64,000 bases of DNA from Paracoccus sp. SCSIO 75233 (GCF_027912675.1 NZ_CP115757.1:620001-684000), one strand, 5' to 3'. Counted from the stretch's first letter, positions 1-8,333 are shown. Program-made: numbers and translations. Notes: generated by a model from the letters alone, not told the origin.

Positions 1-62
1 AAGCGCCCGAGGGGATCGCGGCGTTTTTCGACAAGCGCAAGCCGGGCTGGCAGCAGGGCTGA
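1..62 (+). CDS. enoyl-CoA hydratase/isomerase family protein, C-terminal end only
   Basis: Only the last 19 codons are in the window, read from position 3 to the TGA at 60-62. They encode APEGIAAFFDKRKPGWQQG. The pattern EG-x-AAFF-x-KRKP-x-W near the stop is the usual end of crotonase-fold enoyl-CoA hydratases, where the last helix follows the acyl-CoA pocket. The family hydrates or isomerises acyl-CoA thioesters. The rest of the gene lies upstream of the window, so the exact member cannot be named. Confidence 0.65.
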   Translation, partial: APEGIAAFFDKRKPGWQQG

Positions 63-144
63 TCCGACGCGGGGTTGAATTTCCCGTCATGCGGCTTTGA
101 TCTGTGCATGAGACTGTCTGTCAGCCAGATGAAAGGGGCCGAGG

Positions 145-1155
145 ATGAGAGCATTTCTGATGACCGGATATGGCGGTCCCGAATGCGCTGAACTGCGCGA
201 GGTGGAAACCCCTCAGCCGGGACGGGGCGAGGTGCTGGTCCGGGTCCATGCCGCCGGGCTGAACCCGTTGGATTACAAGATCCGCAAGGGCGATTTGAAG
301 GCGATCACGCGCTTTGCCTTGCCGGTGGTGATGGGCAATGAGATTGCCGGTGTCGTCGAAGCTTTGGGCGAGGGGGTCGAGGGTTTTGCGCCGGGCGACC
401 GGGTTTTCGTGCGGATGCCCAAGGACCGGCTTGGCGCGTTTGCCGAATATGCGGTTGTGCCGCAGGATCTGCTGGCGCTGGTGCCGGACGGGCTGGATCT
501 GGTGACGGCGGCGGGGGTGCCGCTGGCCGGGCTGACGGCGTTGCAGGCCTTGCGCGACGAATTGAAGCTGAAGCCGGGGGACCGGGTCTTTATTCCTGCC
601 GGTGCCGGCGGGGTCGGGACATTTGCGATCCAGATCGCGAAATGGCTGGGGGCGGAGGTGACCACGACCGCCTCGCCCCGTGGGCGCGAGTTGGTGGAGC
701 GGCTTGGTGCCGACCGGGTGATAGACTACACGCAAGAGCGGTTTCAGGATCGGTTGAGCGATATGGACGGTGTGTTCGACCTGCTGGGCGGAGAGACGCT
801 GGAGGCGTCGTTCGGCGTGGTGAAACCGGGCGGCATGGTGGTTTCCGTCGCCGGGCTGCCGGAGCCGGAGACGGCGCGGAAGGATCTGGGGCTTGGGCCG
901 TTCATGACGGCGGCGTTCTGGTTCATTTCCCGAAAGCTGCGCGGTGCTGCGCGGCAGCACGGCGCGCGCTATCGGTTTTTGTTCATGCATCCGAGCGGGC
1001 CGGAACTGGCGGAGCTTGCCGGTCTGATCGAGACGGGTGCGTTGAAGCCGGTCGTGGACCGGGTTTTCCCTTTCGATCAGGTGGCGGAGGCGATGGCCTA
1101 TCTGGAAACCGGCCGGGCCAAGGGCAAGGTCGTTTTGCAGATGGCCGGGGACTGA
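145..1155 (+). CDS. NADP-dependent MDR oxidoreductase, quinone-oxidoreductase type
   Basis: This 336-residue protein has the two-domain layout of medium-chain reductases: a GroES-like N-terminal half and a Rossmann half with a nucleotide-binding loop (IPAGAGGVGTFAIQIAK) near residues 152-168. The motif GLNPLDYKIRKG near residue 40 and the absence of the zinc-ligand cysteine set place it with zinc-free quinone/enone reductases that use NAD(P)H. The ATG at 145 follows an AAAGGGGCCGAGG stretch that can act as ribosome site. The substrate cannot be inferred. It is a single gene between an enoyl-CoA hydratase and fabF. Confidence 0.8.
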   Translation: MRAFLMTGYGGPECAELREVETPQPGRGEVLVRVHAAGLNPLDYKIRKGDLKAITRFALPVVMGNEIAGVVEALGEGVEGFAPGDRVFVRMPKDRLGAFAEYAVVPQDLLALVPDGLDLVTAAGVPLAGLTALQALRDELKLKPGDRVFIPAGAGGVGTFAIQIAKWLGAEVTTTASPRGRELVERLGADRVIDYTQERFQDRLSDMDGVFDLLGGETLEASFGVVKPGGMVVSVAGLPEPETARKDLGLGPFMTAAFWFISRKLRGAARQHGARYRFLFMHPSGPELAELAGLIETGALKPVVDRVFPFDQVAEAMAYLETGRAKGKVVLQMAGD

Positions 1156-1203
1156 CGCCCCCTTCTAAACTGACGCCCCTTCTAAACTGACGCATCTTGT
1201 AAG
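1153..1203. repeat. short tandem repeat at the end of the MDR oxidoreductase gene
   Basis: About three copies of a 17-18 bp unit TGACGCCCCTTCTAAAC run head to tail, the third diverged. The first copy contains the TGA stop codon of the preceding gene. The remaining 200 bases up to fabF contain GC-rich inverted segments but no gene that I can see. Confidence 0.6.
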
Positions 1204-1415
1204 CTGGCTTATCGGCTGACCCTGTCGCAGGGCAGGACGGCGATATGGTGCCGCCCGGCACACGCCCGGCGGGCTTGCGCCCTTTGTTTCCGGGCGGGGG
1301 TGACCTGGACGCCTGAAAAAAGCTCCGTGAGATGCGGGCTCTGGCGGGCGCTGCGAAGTTGCGTGCATACTGGCTTGCGTGTATCAGATCGCGAAATGAG
1401 CAGAAGGATGACGCG

Positions 1416-2678
1416 ATGCGCAGGGTAGTTGTTACGGGACTTGGAATGGTGTCGCCGCTGGCTTCGGGCGTGGAGGCGACATGGGAGCGGCTGCTTGACG
1501 GGCAGTCCGGCGCCGGGACCATCACCCGTTTCGATCCTGAAAACGTGGTCACGAAATATGCCTGCGAAATCCCGTTCGGGGATGGCAGCGACGGCACGTT
1601 CAACCCTGACGACTGGCTGGACGCCAAGGACCGGCGCAAGGTCGATCAGTTCATCCTTTACGGCATCGCCGCCGCCACTCAGGCGGTGCGGGATGCGGGC
1701 TGGGAGACCCCGTCCGAGGATGAGAAGCTGCGCACCGGCGTCATGATCGGATCGGGGATCGGCGGGTTGTCGACGATTGCCGAGACGGCGATTCTGATCA
1801 AGGAGCGCGGGCCGAAACGGGTGTCGCCGTTCTTTATTCCCGGTTCGCTGATCAACCTGATCTCCGGTCAGGTCTCGATCCGGTTCGGGTTCAAGGGGCC
1901 GAACCATTCGGTCGTCACGGCGTGCTCGACGGGTGCGCATGCGATTGGCGATGCGGCGCGGCTGATCATGCTGGGCGATGCCGACGTCATGGTCGCGGGC
2001 GGGGCGGAAAGCCCGATCAGCGAAATCGGGATCGCCGGGTTCAACGCCTGCAAGGCGCTGTCCACCAAGCGCGCCGACGATCCGCAGGCGGCGAGCCGTC
2101 CCTATGACGAGGATCGTGACGGTTTCGTCATGGGCGAGGGCGCGGGCTGCGTGGTGCTGGAAGAATATGAGCACGCGCGTGCGCGCGGCGCGAAGATCTA
2201 TGCCGAGGTGCTGGGTTACGGGCTGTCGGGTGACGCCTATCACATTACTGCGCCGTCCGAGGATGGCGATGGCGGGTTCCGCGCCATGCAGGCGGCGCTG
2301 AAGAATGGCGGGCTGGAGCCGTCCGATATCGATTATGTGAACGCGCATGGCACTTCAACCATGGCGGATACGATCGAGCTGGGCGCGGTTGAGCGGCTGC
2401 TGGGCGATCATGCGAAAAACGTCACCATGTCGTCGACGAAATCCAGCATCGGGCATTTGCTGGGCGCTGCGGGCGCGGTTGAGGCGATTTTCTGCGTGCT
2501 GGCGGTGCGTGATCAGATCGTGCCGCCGACGATCAATCTTGATAAACCTGCGGTTGAACCGACGCTGGATCTTGCGGCAAATGCGGCTGTGCGGCGCAAG
2601 GTGGATGTGGCATTATCGAACAGCTTCGGATTCGGTGGCACCAATGCCTGTCTGATCGTCGGGAAGGTTCGTGGCTGA
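1416..2678 (+). CDS. fabF: 3-oxoacyl-[acyl-carrier-protein] synthase II
   Basis: KAS-II condensing enzyme of type II fatty acid synthesis: it condenses malonyl-ACP with an acyl-ACP and releases CO2. The 420-residue thiolase-fold protein shows the nucleophile cysteine in VVTACSTG (residue 170), the first catalytic histidine in NAHGTSTMADTIE and the second in SSIGHLLGAAGAVEA. The C-terminus NSFGFGGTNACLI is standard. I chose the ATG at 1416 because MRRVVVTGLGMVSPL is the conserved N-terminus; an open frame continues upstream to 1332 but encodes an unlike tail. Its last base is shared with the mltG start, so the two are probably co-transcribed. Confidence 0.97.
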   Translation: MRRVVVTGLGMVSPLASGVEATWERLLDGQSGAGTITRFDPENVVTKYACEIPFGDGSDGTFNPDDWLDAKDRRKVDQFILYGIAAATQAVRDAGWETPSEDEKLRTGVMIGSGIGGLSTIAETAILIKERGPKRVSPFFIPGSLINLISGQVSIRFGFKGPNHSVVTACSTGAHAIGDAARLIMLGDADVMVAGGAESPISEIGIAGFNACKALSTKRADDPQAASRPYDEDRDGFVMGEGAGCVVLEEYEHARARGAKIYAEVLGYGLSGDAYHITAPSEDGDGGFRAMQAALKNGGLEPSDIDYVNAHGTSTMADTIELGAVERLLGDHAKNVTMSSTKSSIGHLLGAAGAVEAIFCVLAVRDQIVPPTINLDKPAVEPTLDLAANAAVRRKVDVALSNSFGFGGTNACLIVGKVRG

Positions 2679-3847
2679 TGTGGAAAAACATCGTTTCAAA
2701 TTTCCTCACCCTGGCGGTGCTGCTGCTGGTGGTGGCGGCGGGTGTCGTCGCCTGGGGCCGGGCGCAATATTCCGGCGAGGGGCCGAGCGAGGTGGCGCAA
2801 TGCGTGCAGGTGGCGCGCGGGGCGTCGCTGACCGCTGTCAGCAAGCAGCTTGAGGCGCAAGGGGCGATCTCCAACGCCTATATCTTCCGGGCGGGTGCGG
2901 ATTCGGCGGGCAAGTCGCGGGATCTGAAATTCGGCTCCTATCTGGTGCAGCCGGGTGCGAGCATGGCGAGCATCGTCGATGTCATCACCGAGGGCGGGCC
3001 GTCGACCTGCGGGACGGAGGTGATTTACCGCATCGGTGTTCGTGCCGATTCCGTGGTGTTGCGCGACATCAACCCCGAGACCGCGCAATATGAGGAACGC
3101 ATCAGCTACAACCCCGCGACCGAGGCCGAGCCGGAGGCGATCACCGCCGCCGAGGAGCAGCCGGATGCGCGGCTGCGCATTGCCGTGGCCGAGGGGGTGA
3201 CAAGCTGGCAGATCGTCGAGGGGCTGAAGCGGGCGAGCTTCATGTCAGGCGAGGTCAGCGAGGTTCCGGCGGAGGGGTCACTGGCACCTGACAGCTACGA
3301 GGTCTCGCGCAATGGGGACCGTGAGGCCTTGCTGGCGCTTATGGCCGAACGTCAGGCGTCGATCCTGCAATCGGCGTGGGATTCGCGCCCGTTCGGTCTG
3401 CCCTATGACAGCCCGGAGGAGGCGTTGATTATGGCCTCTATCGTCGAGAAGGAAACCGGGGTGCCGGATGAGCGCTCGACCGTGGCCAGCGTCTTTGTGA
3501 ACCGTCTGCGCGAGGGGATGCGGCTGGAGACCGACCCGACGGTGATTTATGGCGTGACCGAGGGGCGCGGCGTTCTGGATCGGGGTTTGCGGCGGTCGGA
3601 GCTGGACACGCGCACCGACTGGAACACCTATCAGATCGACGGCTTGCCGCCGACGCCGATTGCTAATCCGGGCCGCGCCGCGATCGAGGCGGCGCTGAAC
3701 CCGGCGGAAACGGATTATATCTTCTTTGTCGCGGATGGCTCTGGCGGGCACCAGTTCTCGCGTACGCTGGAGGAGCATAACGCCGCCGTGGCACGCTGGC
3801 GCGAGATCGAGGCGGAACGGGCGTCGCAGCAGGGCTCTGACGGTTAA
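2678..3847 (+). CDS. mltG: endolytic murein transglycosylase MltG
   Basis: Inner-membrane lytic transglycosylase that cuts nascent glycan strands and so terminates peptidoglycan polymerisation. A single N-terminal membrane segment (about residues 8-28, LTLAVLLLVVAAGVVAW) anchors a periplasmic YceG domain. The catalytic motif MASIVEKETG, with glutamates at about 257 and 259, is followed by ERSTVASVFVNRL and ETDPTVIYG, all conserved in the family. Length 389 residues is normal. The ATG at 2678 overlaps the fabF stop by one base, indicating translational coupling. Confidence 0.95.
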   Translation: MWKNIVSNFLTLAVLLLVVAAGVVAWGRAQYSGEGPSEVAQCVQVARGASLTAVSKQLEAQGAISNAYIFRAGADSAGKSRDLKFGSYLVQPGASMASIVDVITEGGPSTCGTEVIYRIGVRADSVVLRDINPETAQYEERISYNPATEAEPEAITAAEEQPDARLRIAVAEGVTSWQIVEGLKRASFMSGEVSEVPAEGSLAPDSYEVSRNGDREALLALMAERQASILQSAWDSRPFGLPYDSPEEALIMASIVEKETGVPDERSTVASVFVNRLREGMRLETDPTVIYGVTEGRGVLDRGLRRSELDTRTDWNTYQIDGLPPTPIANPGRAAIEAALNPAETDYIFFVADGSGGHQFSRTLEEHNAAVARWREIEAERASQQGSDG

Positions 3848-3872
3848 TTTATGTAAATCCCGGATTTGCCAG

Positions 3873-3904
3873 CCCCCGCCCGGAACCCGGCGCGGGGGTT
3901 TCTT
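3873..3904 (+). terminator. rho-independent terminator after mltG
   Basis: A GC stem of CCCCCGC (3873-3879) with GCGGGGG (3892-3898) around a 12-base loop is followed by TTTCTT. It sits 26 bases after the mltG stop and should end the fabF-mltG transcript. Confidence 0.7.
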
Positions 3905-3942
3905 GTTGGGAAGACAAATCAGGCGATTACGGAGGTTACGCC

Positions 3943-4392
3943 ATGAAGCTGTCCGATATGTTTTCCAGTCTTGCCCGCAATGCCGAGGATTTTGAGAAGC
4001 GCCTTTCCAAATGGCAGGAAGATATGCGCGACCGCGGCGAGGATCTGGCGGAGAATATGCGCAACTGGCGGGAGTCCGCGGCTGAGCGTCAGGAAGAGCT
4101 GAACAAGCAGATTCAGGGCTATTTCGACGAGGCCAGCGAGGAGGTCAAGGCGCAGTGGAGCCAGGCCAAGACGGACTGGGACAAATCGGTCGAGGACACC
4201 CGCGCCAAGGCGGAAGAGATGCGCAAGAAGGCCGAGACCATGCAAGCGGAGGAGACCGCCGATTGGTACGAGGCCTATGCGGCGAATATGGTGTCGTACG
4301 CGCAGCAGGTGCAGGAGGAGGCCAGCAAGGCCGTCGCCGAGGCGTCCGAGGCGCGGGCCAAGGCCGAGGCGGCGAAGACCGGGCAGGCGTGA
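3943..4392 (+). CDS. small coiled-coil protein, function unknown
   Basis: A 149-residue, highly charged protein with almost continuous heptad-like helix from residue 10 to the end; it is rich in Glu, Lys, Ala and Gln and has no signal peptide or membrane segment. The ATG at 3943 has a good ribosome site (GGAGG at about 3931). It has its own transcription unit after the mltG terminator. The composition resembles phasin-like or apolipoprotein-like helical proteins, but I see no diagnostic motif and would not assign a role. Codon use matches the neighbouring core genes. Confidence 0.75.
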   Translation: MKLSDMFSSLARNAEDFEKRLSKWQEDMRDRGEDLAENMRNWRESAAERQEELNKQIQGYFDEASEEVKAQWSQAKTDWDKSVEDTRAKAEEMRKKAETMQAEETADWYEAYAANMVSYAQQVQEEASKAVAEASEARAKAEAAKTGQA

Positions 4393-4395
4393 TTT

Positions 4396-4640
4396 TGTAG
4401 GGTGCGTTTGGTGTGTCGGGTGGTGCGTTGAAACGCACCCTACGGGTGGTTGGTGATGGGTGTGTTTTGGTGTGGTGGTTGGTGCGCTAAAGCGCACCCT
4501 ACGGATGGTTTGCGGTTTGGGTTGTAGGGTGCGTTTTAACGCACCGTGTCGGGTGGTTTGTGATGGGCCGTAGGGTGCGTTTTAACGTACCGTGGCGGAC
4601 GGTTTGTGATGGGTCGTAGGGTGCGTTTCAACGCACTGCC
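4396..4640. repeat. array of GTAGGGTGCGTTT / AAACGCACCCTAC inverted-repeat units
   Basis: Five related units lie between the coiled-coil gene and the GTA operon. Unit 1 is a perfect 13-bp inverted repeat (4397-4409 with 4431-4443). Unit 2 is GGTGCGCT-AA-AGCGCACC (4481-4498). Units 3, 4 and 5 begin at 4524, 4570 and 4616, an exact 46-bp period, and each forms a GGTGCGTT-type hairpin with a very short loop; unit 4 has a T-for-C change and unit 5 a mismatch. The spacers also repeat (GGTTTGTGATGGG). This looks like a REP/BIME-type palindromic array. The rest of 4393-4894 holds the repeats plus the GTA leader; I see no gene in it. Confidence 0.85.
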
Positions 4641-4761
4641 CCGGGATTCGGCGTAAAAACCCGCTGGTGTTGCGGGGCTGCGGGCTTGGGTGTTGCATGG
4701 CTGAAATCCCCATAATTTGCTGGAAGAATCGTGGTTAAAATTCTCATATAAATCGAAAATA

Positions 4762-4790
4762 TTGACTCAGCGAACGGTGTTTGATAGGAA
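4762..4790 (+). promoter_or_regulatory. candidate GTA operon promoter
   Basis: TTGACT (4762-4767) is a good -35 box. Seventeen bases downstream is TAGGAA (4785-4790), a weak -10 match. It lies in an AT-rich pocket (4730-4790) between the palindrome array and g1, and nothing else nearby looks like a promoter. The weak -10 would fit an activator-dependent promoter. This is sequence inspection only. Confidence 0.35.
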
Positions 4791-4816
4791 TTTCCCATGC
4801 TGGGAGAAATGGGCGA

Positions 4817-4848
4817 GCGGCCGGGTCACTGACCTGTGGCCGCTTTTT
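4817..4848 (+). terminator. terminator-like hairpin in the GTA leader
   Basis: GCGGCC (4817-4822) pairs with GGCCGC (4838-4843); inside it GGTCA and TGACC can also pair, and TTTTT (4844-4848) follows directly. The structure is 50-80 bases before the g1 start and downstream of the candidate promoter, so it could act as an attenuator of the GTA operon. A weaker imperfect hairpin (ATTTCCCA / TGGGAGAAAT, about 4790-4810) precedes it. Confidence 0.55.
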
Positions 4849-4894
4849 CGTTTCTTGGCTCGTGCGGACAGATCACGAGGCGGGGCATGACTGG

Positions 4895-5245
4895 ATGACA
4901 GTGAAATTCGATCAGGGGACGGAACCGCCGGAGGGGGTGTTTCAGCCCCAGTCGGCCATGGAAGATATCGAGATCGCGGGCGCGTTGTTCCGCGGTTGCG
5001 CGGAGGATCTGACCCTGTTGCGGCGGCGGCTGCGGGCGGGGGAGATCGGCGATCTGAAGGATGCGGTGAAAGTCGCCCGCGAGCTTCGGAGCGCCACGCA
5101 GCTTATGCTCGAAGAAAGGAACAAGGTTGAAAAGCTACGCAAGGACATTGCCGGAGGCGTCGGCGCAGGTGCATTCGATCTCGCCGCCGCCCGTGATGAG
5201 ATCGGGCGCAGACTGGCTTGCCTGCGCCGCGCCGGAGGCGGTTGA
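4895..5245 (+). CDS. g1: GTA small terminase subunit-type protein (g1)
   Basis: First gene of the gene transfer agent operon. A 116-residue, mostly helical protein with a strongly charged centre (LTLLRRRLRAGEIGDLKDAVKVARELRSATQLMLEERNKVEKLRKDI), in the position and size of Rhodobacter g1, the small terminase component that works with the large terminase to feed DNA into heads. I chose ATG 4895 (MTVKFDQG); the upstream open frame from 4781 would run through the terminator hairpin. The start is not certain because the ribosome site is weak. It overlaps g2. Confidence 0.75.
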   Translation: MTVKFDQGTEPPEGVFQPQSAMEDIEIAGALFRGCAEDLTLLRRRLRAGEIGDLKDAVKVARELRSATQLMLEERNKVEKLRKDIAGGVGAGAFDLAAARDEIGRRLACLRRAGGG

Positions 5246-6542
5246 CGGGTTTCTGGAAGGGTTGAGCGATAATGCGCTGGCCAGCCTGCCGTGGCTGTTC
5301 GAGTTCTGGGCGTTGCCGCATCAATTGCCGCCGGAGGGGGATTGGAAAAGCTGGGTGATCATGGGCGGGCGCGGTGCGGGCAAGACCCGTGCCGGGTCCG
5401 AATGGGTGCTGCGCAAGGTGGAGGGTGCCGCGCCCGAGGCGCCGGGTTCGTGCGCCCGGGTGGCGCTGGTGGGCGAGACCTTCGATCAGGTGCGCGAGGT
5501 GATGGTGTTCGGTGACAGCGGGATCATCGCCTGTTCGCCGCCCGACCGGCGTCCGGTCTGGGAGGCCACGCGGCGGCGGCTGGTCTGGCCGAACGGGGCT
5601 GTGGCGATGGCGTTTTCGGCGCATGAGCCGGAGGCGCTGCGAGGGCCGCAATTCGACGCGGCCTGGGTCGATGAGCTGGCGAAGTGGAAGAAGGGGGAGG
5701 AGACATGGGATATGCTGCAATTCGCCCTGCGGTTGGGCGCGCATCCGCAGCAGGTCGTCACCACCACGCCGAAGAATGTCGAGGTGCTGAAGCGGATTTT
5801 GCAAAGCGCCTCGACCGTGACGACCCATGCGCCGACCGATGCCAACCGGGCCTATCTGGCCGAGAGTTTTCTGGCCGAGGTGGGCGCGCGTTATGGCGGC
5901 ACGCGGCTGGGGCGGCAGGAGCTGGAGGGCGTGCTGCTGGAGGATGTCGAGGGTGCGCTGTGGACCACGGCCTCGGTCGAGGGCGCCCGTGTCGATGCGC
6001 TGCCGGAGCTGGATCGGGTGGTGGTGGCGCTTGATCCGGCGGTGTCCTCGGGTGCTCGGTCGGATGAATGCGGGATCGTGGTGGCGGGGGTCGTGGCGCG
6101 GGGCGCGCCGCAGGATTGGCGGGCCTATGTGATCGAGGATGCGAGCGTGAAGGGCAGCCCGGTGGAGTGGGCGCGGGCGGCGATTGCGGCGATGGACCGG
6201 CACAAGGCGGAGCGGCTGGTGGCGGAGGTCAATCAGGGCGGCGATCTGATCGGCACGGTGCTGCGGCAGGTCGATCCGCTGGTCCCGTTCCGGGCGCTTC
6301 ATGCCGGGCGTGGCAAGGCGGCGCGGGCGGAGCCGGTGGCGGCGCTGTATGAGCAGGGGCGGGTGAAGCATCTGCGCGGGGCTTCGCTGGGCGCGTTGGA
6401 GGATCAGATGTGCCGGATGACGCTTCGAGGCTATGAGGGGAAGGGCTCGCCCGACCGGCTGGACGCGCTGGTCTGGGCGGTTCACGCGCTGATGATCGAA
6501 CCGGCTGGGGCGTATCGGCGGCCTCGGATGCGGGGGTTGTGA
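5127..6542 (+). CDS. g2: GTA terminase large subunit (g2)
   Basis: DNA-packaging motor of the GTA: ATPase plus nuclease that fills heads with random host DNA. Visible parts: Walker A GGRGAGKT (about residues 80-87), Walker B-like AAWVDELAKW, then an RNase-H-type nuclease half with acidic residues in VVALDPAVSSGARSDECG, VAEVNQGGDL and the C-terminal PDRLDALVWA. I used TTG 5127 because AAGAAAGGA precedes it by a few bases. Later starts (GTG 5193, ATG 5196, MRSGADWLACAAP) would shorten the 118-base overlap with g1 and are possible. Length 471 with this start is usual for the family. Confidence 0.93.
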   Translation: MKSYARTLPEASAQVHSISPPPVMRSGADWLACAAPEAVDGFLEGLSDNALASLPWLFEFWALPHQLPPEGDWKSWVIMGGRGAGKTRAGSEWVLRKVEGAAPEAPGSCARVALVGETFDQVREVMVFGDSGIIACSPPDRRPVWEATRRRLVWPNGAVAMAFSAHEPEALRGPQFDAAWVDELAKWKKGEETWDMLQFALRLGAHPQQVVTTTPKNVEVLKRILQSASTVTTHAPTDANRAYLAESFLAEVGARYGGTRLGRQELEGVLLEDVEGALWTTASVEGARVDALPELDRVVVALDPAVSSGARSDECGIVVAGVVARGAPQDWRAYVIEDASVKGSPVEWARAAIAAMDRHKAERLVAEVNQGGDLIGTVLRQVDPLVPFRALHAGRGKAARAEPVAALYEQGRVKHLRGASLGALEDQMCRMTLRGYEGKGSPDRLDALVWAVHALMIEPAGAYRRPRMRGL

Positions 6543-6918
6543 GATGGCCCGGCGGGTCTTGAGCGCGACAGAGGGGCGGCGGGAGACCGCGGGGGGACGC
6601 TTCAGTGGGTTGAGCGTGGCGCTTTATGGTGCAGTCCCGCTGAACAGATGTTTGGTGTGGAGCGGTGGCGAAGCGTTCGCCCACCATGCTTTGCATGTCG
6701 ATGACATGACGGGCGGTCGGACGCTGGCCCGGCGGGGCTGCGCCCCTTGAATCCGGGCCCGGTTTGCAAGTTCTCCGGGGCGCTGCCCCGTGCCCCCGGG
6801 ATATTTGGGCCAGGATGAAAGATGAAAGCCGTGCTGTGAGGGTGCGGTTTTGGGCTGAGAGTGGTGTGGGTCGTCCTTCTGGGCGGCCTTTTTTCATGGG
6901 GTGATAGGGAGGCGCGGT
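6543..6918. other. 376-base gap inside the GTA operon
   Basis: In an operon whose other genes are tightly packed, the interval between g2 and g3 is large. A 68-codon open frame (6544-6750) has no ribosome site and no recognisable composition, so I do not call it. The interval carries GC hairpins (for example CGGGG-CTGCG-CCCCT near 6735-6750) and, at 6799-6819, a 21-base motif of the form GGATATTTG-GGCCAGGATGAA. The motif recurs on the minus strand at 27157-27177, just before fmt. Confidence 0.6.
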
Positions 6919-8106
6919 ATGGCGTTTCGATTGTTTTCCCGGCGGGCAGAGGCTGCGCCGGTCATGGAGAAAAAGGCGAGTGCGGCGGGGCGGGTCGCCT
7001 CGATCGCGGCGGCGACGGGGCGGGTGGTCTGGTCGGCGCGGGATACGGGGACGCTGACGCGGGGCGGGTTCATCGGCAATCTGGTCGGGTTTCGCGCCGT
7101 GCGGCTGATTGCCGAGGCTGCGGCGGCGGTGCCGCTGATCTGTCAGGATGAAACACGGCGCTATGACGCCCACCCGGTGCTGGAATTGCTGCGCAGGCCT
7201 AACCCGGCGCAAGGGCGGGCGGAGCTGTTCGAGGCGTTGTTCGGGCAGATCCTGCTAAGCGGGAATGGCTATCTGGAGGCGGTCGGCGCGGGCGAGGGGT
7301 TGCCGGTGGAGTTGCATGTGTTGCGATCCGACCGGATGAGCGTGGTGCCGGGGCCGGATGGCTGGCCGGTGGCCTATGAATATGCGCTGGGCGGGCGCAA
7401 GCATCGGTTTGACATGACCGGCAGTCCTGATCCGGTCTGTCATATCCGCAGTTTTCACCCCTGCGATGACCATTACGGTCTGTCGCCCTTGCAGGCGGCG
7501 GCGGTGGCGGTGGATGTCCATAACAGCGCCTCTGCCTGGTCGAAGGCGCTTCTGGACAATGCGGCGCGGCCCTCGGGCGCGATTGTCTATCAGGGGCCGG
7601 ATGGGCAGGGAAACCTGTCGGCCGAGCAATATGAGCGGCTGACCGTGGAGATGGAGATGCATCATCAGGGCGCGCGCAATGCGGGCCGTCCGATGCTGCT
7701 GGAAGGGGGGCTGGACTGGAAACCGATGGGGTTCTCGCCATCGGATATGGAGTTTCACCAGACTAAGCAGGCGGCGGCGCGTGAGATTGCGCAGGCCTTT
7801 GGCGTGCCGCCGATGCTGATCGGGATCCCGGGCGATGCGACTTACGCCAATTATGCCGAGGCGAACCGGGCGCTTTACCGGCTGACGGTGTTGCCGCTGG
7901 TGACGCGGGTGGCGGCTTCGGTGGCGTGGTTTCTGTCGGAGCATCTGGGCGCGGAGGTCGGCTTGAGGCCGGACCCCGACCAGATCCCGGCGCTGTCGGA
8001 GGAGCGGGATCAGCAGTGGCGGCGCATCGGTGCGGCCTCGTTTCTGAGCGATGCGGAGAAGCGGGCGGCGCTGGGTCTGCCGCCTCTGGCATCGGAAGGG
8101 GGTTGA
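6919..8106 (+). CDS. g3: GTA portal protein, HK97 family (g3)
   Basis: Portal ring through which DNA enters and leaves the head. The 395-residue sequence has the phage_portal family pattern: GNLVGFRAVRLIAEAAAAVPL near residue 50, LLRRPNPAQGRAELFEALFGQILLSGNGYLE, HIRSFHPCDDHYGLSPLQAAAVAVD, and FGVPPMLIGIPGDATYANYAEANRALYRLTVLPL. ATG 6919 follows GGGAGG by a short gap; an in-frame GTG at 6901 is less well placed. The next gene follows within two bases. Confidence 0.95.
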   Translation: MAFRLFSRRAEAAPVMEKKASAAGRVASIAAATGRVVWSARDTGTLTRGGFIGNLVGFRAVRLIAEAAAAVPLICQDETRRYDAHPVLELLRRPNPAQGRAELFEALFGQILLSGNGYLEAVGAGEGLPVELHVLRSDRMSVVPGPDGWPVAYEYALGGRKHRFDMTGSPDPVCHIRSFHPCDDHYGLSPLQAAAVAVDVHNSASAWSKALLDNAARPSGAIVYQGPDGQGNLSAEQYERLTVEMEMHHQGARNAGRPMLLEGGLDWKPMGFSPSDMEFHQTKQAAAREIAQAFGVPPMLIGIPGDATYANYAEANRALYRLTVLPLVTRVAASVAWFLSEHLGAEVGLRPDPDQIPALSEERDQQWRRIGAASFLSDAEKRAALGLPPLASEGG

Positions 8107-8107
8107 G

Positions 8108-8332
8108 ATGGATGGCGGACGGGAGAGCTTCGATCCGCATCATCTGCGTATCGAGGCGCAGGAGCGGGTGATGGCGTTGCAATTCGGTGCCGTGGACAAG
8201 CGGCTGGAGCGGATCGAGGCGCTGATCGAGCGGTTGGAGCGGCGCTTGTGGATGACGGTTTACGGGGTGGTGGCCGTCATTCTGACGCAGGCCATGCAAT
8301 CGCTGATCGGGCTGTCTGCGAATGGGGGGTGA
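8108..8332 (+). CDS. g3.5: GTA g3.5-type small membrane protein
   Basis: A 74-residue protein between portal and protease, the place of Rhodobacter g3.5. Residues 1-50 are a charged helix (EAQERVMALQFGAVDKRLERIEALIERLERR) and residues 51-70 are a hydrophobic segment (MTVYGVVAVILTQAMQSLIG). A role in head formation is the annotation I recall for this family. A holin-like role is conceivable from the shape alone but has no further support. The start ATG 8108 touches the g3 stop. Confidence 0.8.
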   Translation: MDGGRESFDPHHLRIEAQERVMALQFGAVDKRLERIEALIERLERRLWMTVYGVVAVILTQAMQSLIGLSANGG

Positions 8333-8333
8333 G

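Noticed and set aside
4396..4640. CRISPR-like regular spacing
   Set aside because: Repeats are palindromic units with repeated spacers at a 46-bp step, not unique spacers; no cas genes are nearby.
6544..6750. 68-codon open frame between g2 and g3
   Set aside because: It has no ribosome site, no family likeness, and no counterpart in the GTA gene order that I know; treated as part of the gap.
8108..8332. g3.5 as a holin or lysis gene
   Set aside because: One hydrophobic segment is not enough evidence, and its position matches a head-formation gene of GTAs.
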